The position numbers and the translations under genes were made by a program. Below are positions 24,711 to 26,756 of a stretch of DNA of 26,756 bases, in pieces (within the stretch, counting starts at the first letter, position 1; every line of letters begins with the position of its first letter). Below the pieces are notes generated by a model. It saw only the letters and a program-made list of their open reading frames with translations, ran no database searches and was not told the origin of the DNA. The stretch covers positions 1 through 26,756 of the forward strand of contig SLCI01000239.1 in NCBI GenBank assembly GCA_007125875.1, given 5' to 3'. Origin of the DNA: Kiritimatiellia bacterium (GTDB lineage Bacteria > Verrucomicrobiota > Kiritimatiellia > SLAD01).

Positions 24711-26024
24711 TTAAGACAATGAGCGCGTACCCCAGACGTCGTGCGCGATGCCCGCATACCACGCACGCGCATTCTCCGCTTCCTGTTTACGGAACACGGA
24801 CCCAACATCCATCGGGCTGATGCCACCAGATCCGGGCACTTCACGAATCAGCTCGTCATATACTTCATAAACGCCGGCAATACTGATCGCCCAATCCGGG
24901 GTAATCAAACTATAGCACGTGTTCGCCCAACTGGGATCTACCGGGGGCAATCCGCGCAGATCAGCGATGATGGCACTCGCGGTTACTTTCGCTTGTGTGT
25001 TGGCGACAAATCCAGATTTCGGCATCGGTGCCGCCTGCGTTGCATCACCGATGACGTACACGCCTGCAACTAACTGCGACTCGAATGTCCGTGGCTTGAC
25101 CGGAACCCAACCGGAGGCATCCGTAACGGATGCACGGTCGGCAATGAATCCCGCTTTCTGGGGCGGCACCACATTCAAAACATCGGCTTTGTGAATCGTG
25201 CCAAACTCTGTCTCTACTTCCAAATGGTCTGCGTCTACCCGCATCACTAATCCGTCATTGGATCGACTGACCCACTCAATCATATCGCCGTAATGTCGTT
25301 CCCAGCCTTGCATGAAAAGGCCTTGTTTCGAAAATCCATCTTTGGCGTCCAGCAATAGAATCTTGGATTTGGGCTTATGGTTCTTCAAGTAGTTGGCCAC
25401 CATGCTAACCCGCTCGTAGGGTCCAGGCGGACAACGGAAAGGATTATCCGGGGCCACCAATACAAATGTTCCGCCATCCTCCATTTCCTCAAGTTGACGA
25501 CGGAGAAGCCGCGATTGCGCGCCTGGCTTCCATGCGTGTGGCGCAAGCTCAGCGGCGGCCTCATCATAGCCCTCTAAGTCACCCCACCGGATGTCAATGC
25601 CGGGTGACAGGATCAGCCGGTCCCAAGATAAGGATTCGCCACCGGACAATTGAATGCGGCGGCCTTCAACGTCGACATCCTTCGCCCAGTCATGAATCAC
25701 CGTCACGCCAAGCTCATCACGTAATTCGTCAAACGTGTGCCAGAGCGATTCGAACGAGCGCACCCCACCGAGGTAGAGGTTTGTGAATGGACAGGTTATG
25801 TAACGGCGTTCAGGCTCAATCAGCGTAACATCGAGTGAGGGTGCTAAGCGTTTTAGGTATTTGGCCGCGGTCGCGCCACCGAAACCACCACCCACGACAA
25901 CAATATGTCCGGAAGGCGCATCACCACCGAGCGAAAGCGATGGGAATCCTGTCATGGCACCTAGACCTGCAAGCCCCATCCACTTGAGGGATTCACGTCT
26001 CGTCAGATTGCGATTCATCGTCAT
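24711..26024 (-). CDS. fccB: flavocytochrome c sulfide dehydrogenase-like flavoprotein
   Basis: Periplasmic FAD protein of 437 aa resembling the FccB/SoxF subunit that oxidises sulfide to sulfur and passes electrons to a cytochrome c. A Tat signal (TRRESLKWMGLAGLGAMTG, residues 8-26) leads the chain, followed by the FAD-binding VVVGGGFGG (42-50). Cys198 in NPFRCPPGPYER and Cys370 in WANTCYSLITPDW match, in context and spacing (172 residues against 176), the redox-active disulfide of the purple-bacterial enzyme. A C-terminal FCSD domain is present. The first ATG is chosen because GGAGG lies ten bases before it. The cytochrome gene ends five bases upstream, which is the usual fccA-fccB arrangement. 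Confidence 0.92.
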   Translation of the reverse strand: MTMNRNLTRRESLKWMGLAGLGAMTGFPSLSLGGDAPSGHIVVVGGGFGGATAAKYLKRLAPSLDVTLIEPERRYITCPFTNLYLGGVRSFESLWHTFDELRDELGVTVIHDWAKDVDVEGRRIQLSGGESLSWDRLILSPGIDIRWGDLEGYDEAAAELAPHAWKPGAQSRLLRRQLEEMEDGGTFVLVAPDNPFRCPPGPYERVSMVANYLKNHKPKSKILLLDAKDGFSKQGLFMQGWERHYGDMIEWVSRSNDGLVMRVDADHLEVETEFGTIHKADVLNVVPPQKAGFIADRASVTDASGWVPVKPRTFESQLVAGVYVIGDATQAAPMPKSGFVANTQAKVTASAIIADLRGLPPVDPSWANTCYSLITPDWAISIAGVYEVYDELIREVPGSGGISPMDVGSVFRKQEAENARAWYAGIAHDVWGTRSLS

Positions 26025-26029
26025 AACCG

Positions 26030-26449
26030 TTATTCCTCCGCGCCCGGTGTTATGTTGGCGAAATACTCCGCCACTGCACGCAGCTCCTCCTCGGTATACG
26101 CTTTCGCGATCCGAGGCATGACCGTGGCATCAGGCATTTGATCATTTCTATACGCCAGCAGTAGCGCATTCAGTACCGGAAACGGCTTTCCAGCCAGTGC
26201 AGGAATCGCCGTCGCCTTACGGCCATCCGTGCCATGACAGGCCGCACAGGACATCGCAATCACCTCAACCCGACGTTCGAATAGCGACAAGCCCTCCGCT
26301 GCCGCATCAAGCGGCTCCGGCGCGCTATATTCCTGCAACTCAGCGTTTGCCGAGCATCCAGAAACTGACGCGATGGCACAGACCGCAAACAAACCGATTA
26401 CCGCCCTGCGGAGCCACTTTTGTTCGAAGATTGTAATCCTTTTCAGCAC
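26030..26449 (-). CDS. monoheme cytochrome c lipoprotein, FccA-like
   Basis: Probable electron acceptor of the flavoprotein encoded next to it. The 139-aa protein has a hydrophobic leader (about 14-31) ending in a lipobox VSGC (Cys32), so it is probably a lipid-anchored periplasmic protein. The mature part has one heme site CAACH (68-72). MPRIAKAYTEEEL supplies the Met111 axial ligand in the same context as the first domain of FccA. Classical purple-bacterial FccA is diheme and soluble; this one has a single heme and a lipid anchor. The start is GTG, with AGGAGG at seven-base spacing. It is the first gene of the sulfur cassette. Confidence 0.9.
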   Translation of the reverse strand: MLKRITIFEQKWLRRAVIGLFAVCAIASVSGCSANAELQEYSAPEPLDAAAEGLSLFERRVEVIAMSCAACHGTDGRKATAIPALAGKPFPVLNALLLAYRNDQMPDATVMPRIAKAYTEEELRAVAEYFANITPGAEE

Positions 26450-26456
26450 AACTTTT

Positions 26457-26462
26457 CCTCCT
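26457..26462 (-). promoter_or_regulatory. strong ribosome binding site for the GTG-started cytochrome gene
   Basis: A consensus AGGAGG on the minus strand lies seven bases before a GTG codon at 26449. No ATG offers a comparable start, so GTG is accepted. Confidence 0.75.
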
Positions 26463-26477
26463 AAATCAATCGGCAGG

Positions 26478-26506
26478 ACGGTACTTCACGGTCTGTGTCG
26501 GGTCAA
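26478..26506 (-). promoter_or_regulatory. weak candidate promoter for the sulfur cassette
   Basis: On the minus strand TTGACC (26506-26501) has five of six -35 consensus bases. The sequence 17 bases further on is TACCGT (26483-26478), a poor -10 element. An activator or alternative sigma factor may be needed, or the true promoter may lie elsewhere in the 191-bp divergent gap. Confidence 0.25.
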
Positions 26507-26569
26507 CCCAGAACCCGGGTATCGCAGGGAAATGCGCCAGGGCCCAAATCACATGGTGTCGATCAAGGG

Positions 26570-26597
26570 TTGGCTACAAGAAACCGATCGCTATACT
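26570..26597 (+). promoter_or_regulatory. candidate sigma-70-type promoter for the truncated exported-protein gene
   Basis: TTGGCT (26570-26575) and TATACT (26592-26597, five of six consensus bases) are separated by 16 bases. They place a transcription start near 26604, about 37 bases before the ATG at 26641. It faces away from the sulfur cassette, so one regulator could control both sides. Confidence 0.5.
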
Positions 26598-26640
26598 ATT
26601 CCCGTAATCTAACGAACAGCTAAAGGCGGGGTGCATCACA

Positions 26641-26756
26641 ATGAAGCTTTTTAACACTATTCTGCTATTCGTAATGCTGGCCTACTGCGCACAGGTCCAA
26701 GCGGCCACACCTACCGGTGGAGGATCGCTGATGCAATCCCTGCAACAGCTTAATAC
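26641..26756 (+). CDS. 5' end of a gene for an exported protein (cut by window end)
   Basis: Only the first 38 codons are present. They encode a clear Sec signal peptide: a Lys, then a hydrophobic core (about 4-16) and a likely cleavage site after VQA (about 22). The mature protein would begin ATPTGGGSLMQSLQQLN. GGCGGGG lies about nine bases before the ATG, and a good promoter lies further upstream. No family can be recognised from this piece. Its divergence from the cytochrome-flavoprotein-transporter-carrier cassette makes a linked sulfur-related role possible but unproven. Confidence 0.75.
   Translation, partial: MKLFNTILLFVMLAYCAQVQAATPTGGGSLMQSLQQLN

Overview
The window reads as a compact chromosomal stretch of a Gram-negative, menaquinone-using bacterium with GC a little over 50% by eye. 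No rRNA, tRNA, CRISPR array, insertion sequence or phage gene is visible. My best guess at the lineage is Verrucomicrobiota (Opitutae-like). The reasons are an HPr kinase with the HMEIRGLGIIHVPSLFG type of C-terminal signature, a single LolF-like permease plus LolD directly behind lysS, menaquinone rather than ubiquinone genes, an unusual chorismate synthase type, and an exported prenyltransferase/squalene-oxidase-repeat protein of a kind common in the PVC superphylum. A sulfur-oxidising gammaproteobacterium is the main alternative. This is inference from remembered family features, not a phylogeny.

Region 1 (about 64-8121, all minus strand): aroC, then hflK-hflC, then menF-menD-menH-menB. 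AroC makes chorismate. MenF, MenD, MenH and MenB use it for the first, second, third and a late step of menaquinone synthesis. menC, menE, menA and menG are not in the window. HflK and HflC are membrane SPFH proteins that usually modulate the FtsH protease. The men genes overlap or nearly abut, so they are probably one transcript.

Region 2 (8276-10458): one plus-strand SLC13-type transporter with two RCK_C domains, followed by 410 bp without a convincing gene that is rich in stem-loops.

Region 3 (10459-21405, all minus strand): hprK-ptsH-ptsI-metK-aspS-thrC-lysS-lolF-lolD. It joins a regulatory PTS core (HPr kinase, HPr, Enzyme I; no sugar permease nearby) to S-adenosylmethionine synthesis, two class II tRNA synthetases, threonine synthase and the lipoprotein-release ABC transporter. 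A strong hairpin between metK and aspS probably divides the transcript.

Region 4 (21406-26756): a plus-strand exported alpha-toroid protein faces a four-gene minus-strand sulfur cassette. The cassette encodes a monoheme lipoprotein cytochrome c, a Tat-exported flavocytochrome c sulfide dehydrogenase-like flavoprotein, a YeeE/YedE sulfur-compound transporter and an exported fused SoxY-SoxZ-like carrier. A divergent plus-strand gene for another exported protein is cut by the window end. This cassette is the most interesting part. It looks like a small periplasmic sulfide/thiosulfate-handling system without the usual sox genes (soxA, soxX, soxB, soxCD), and it pairs a fused carrier with a sulfide dehydrogenase and a transporter.
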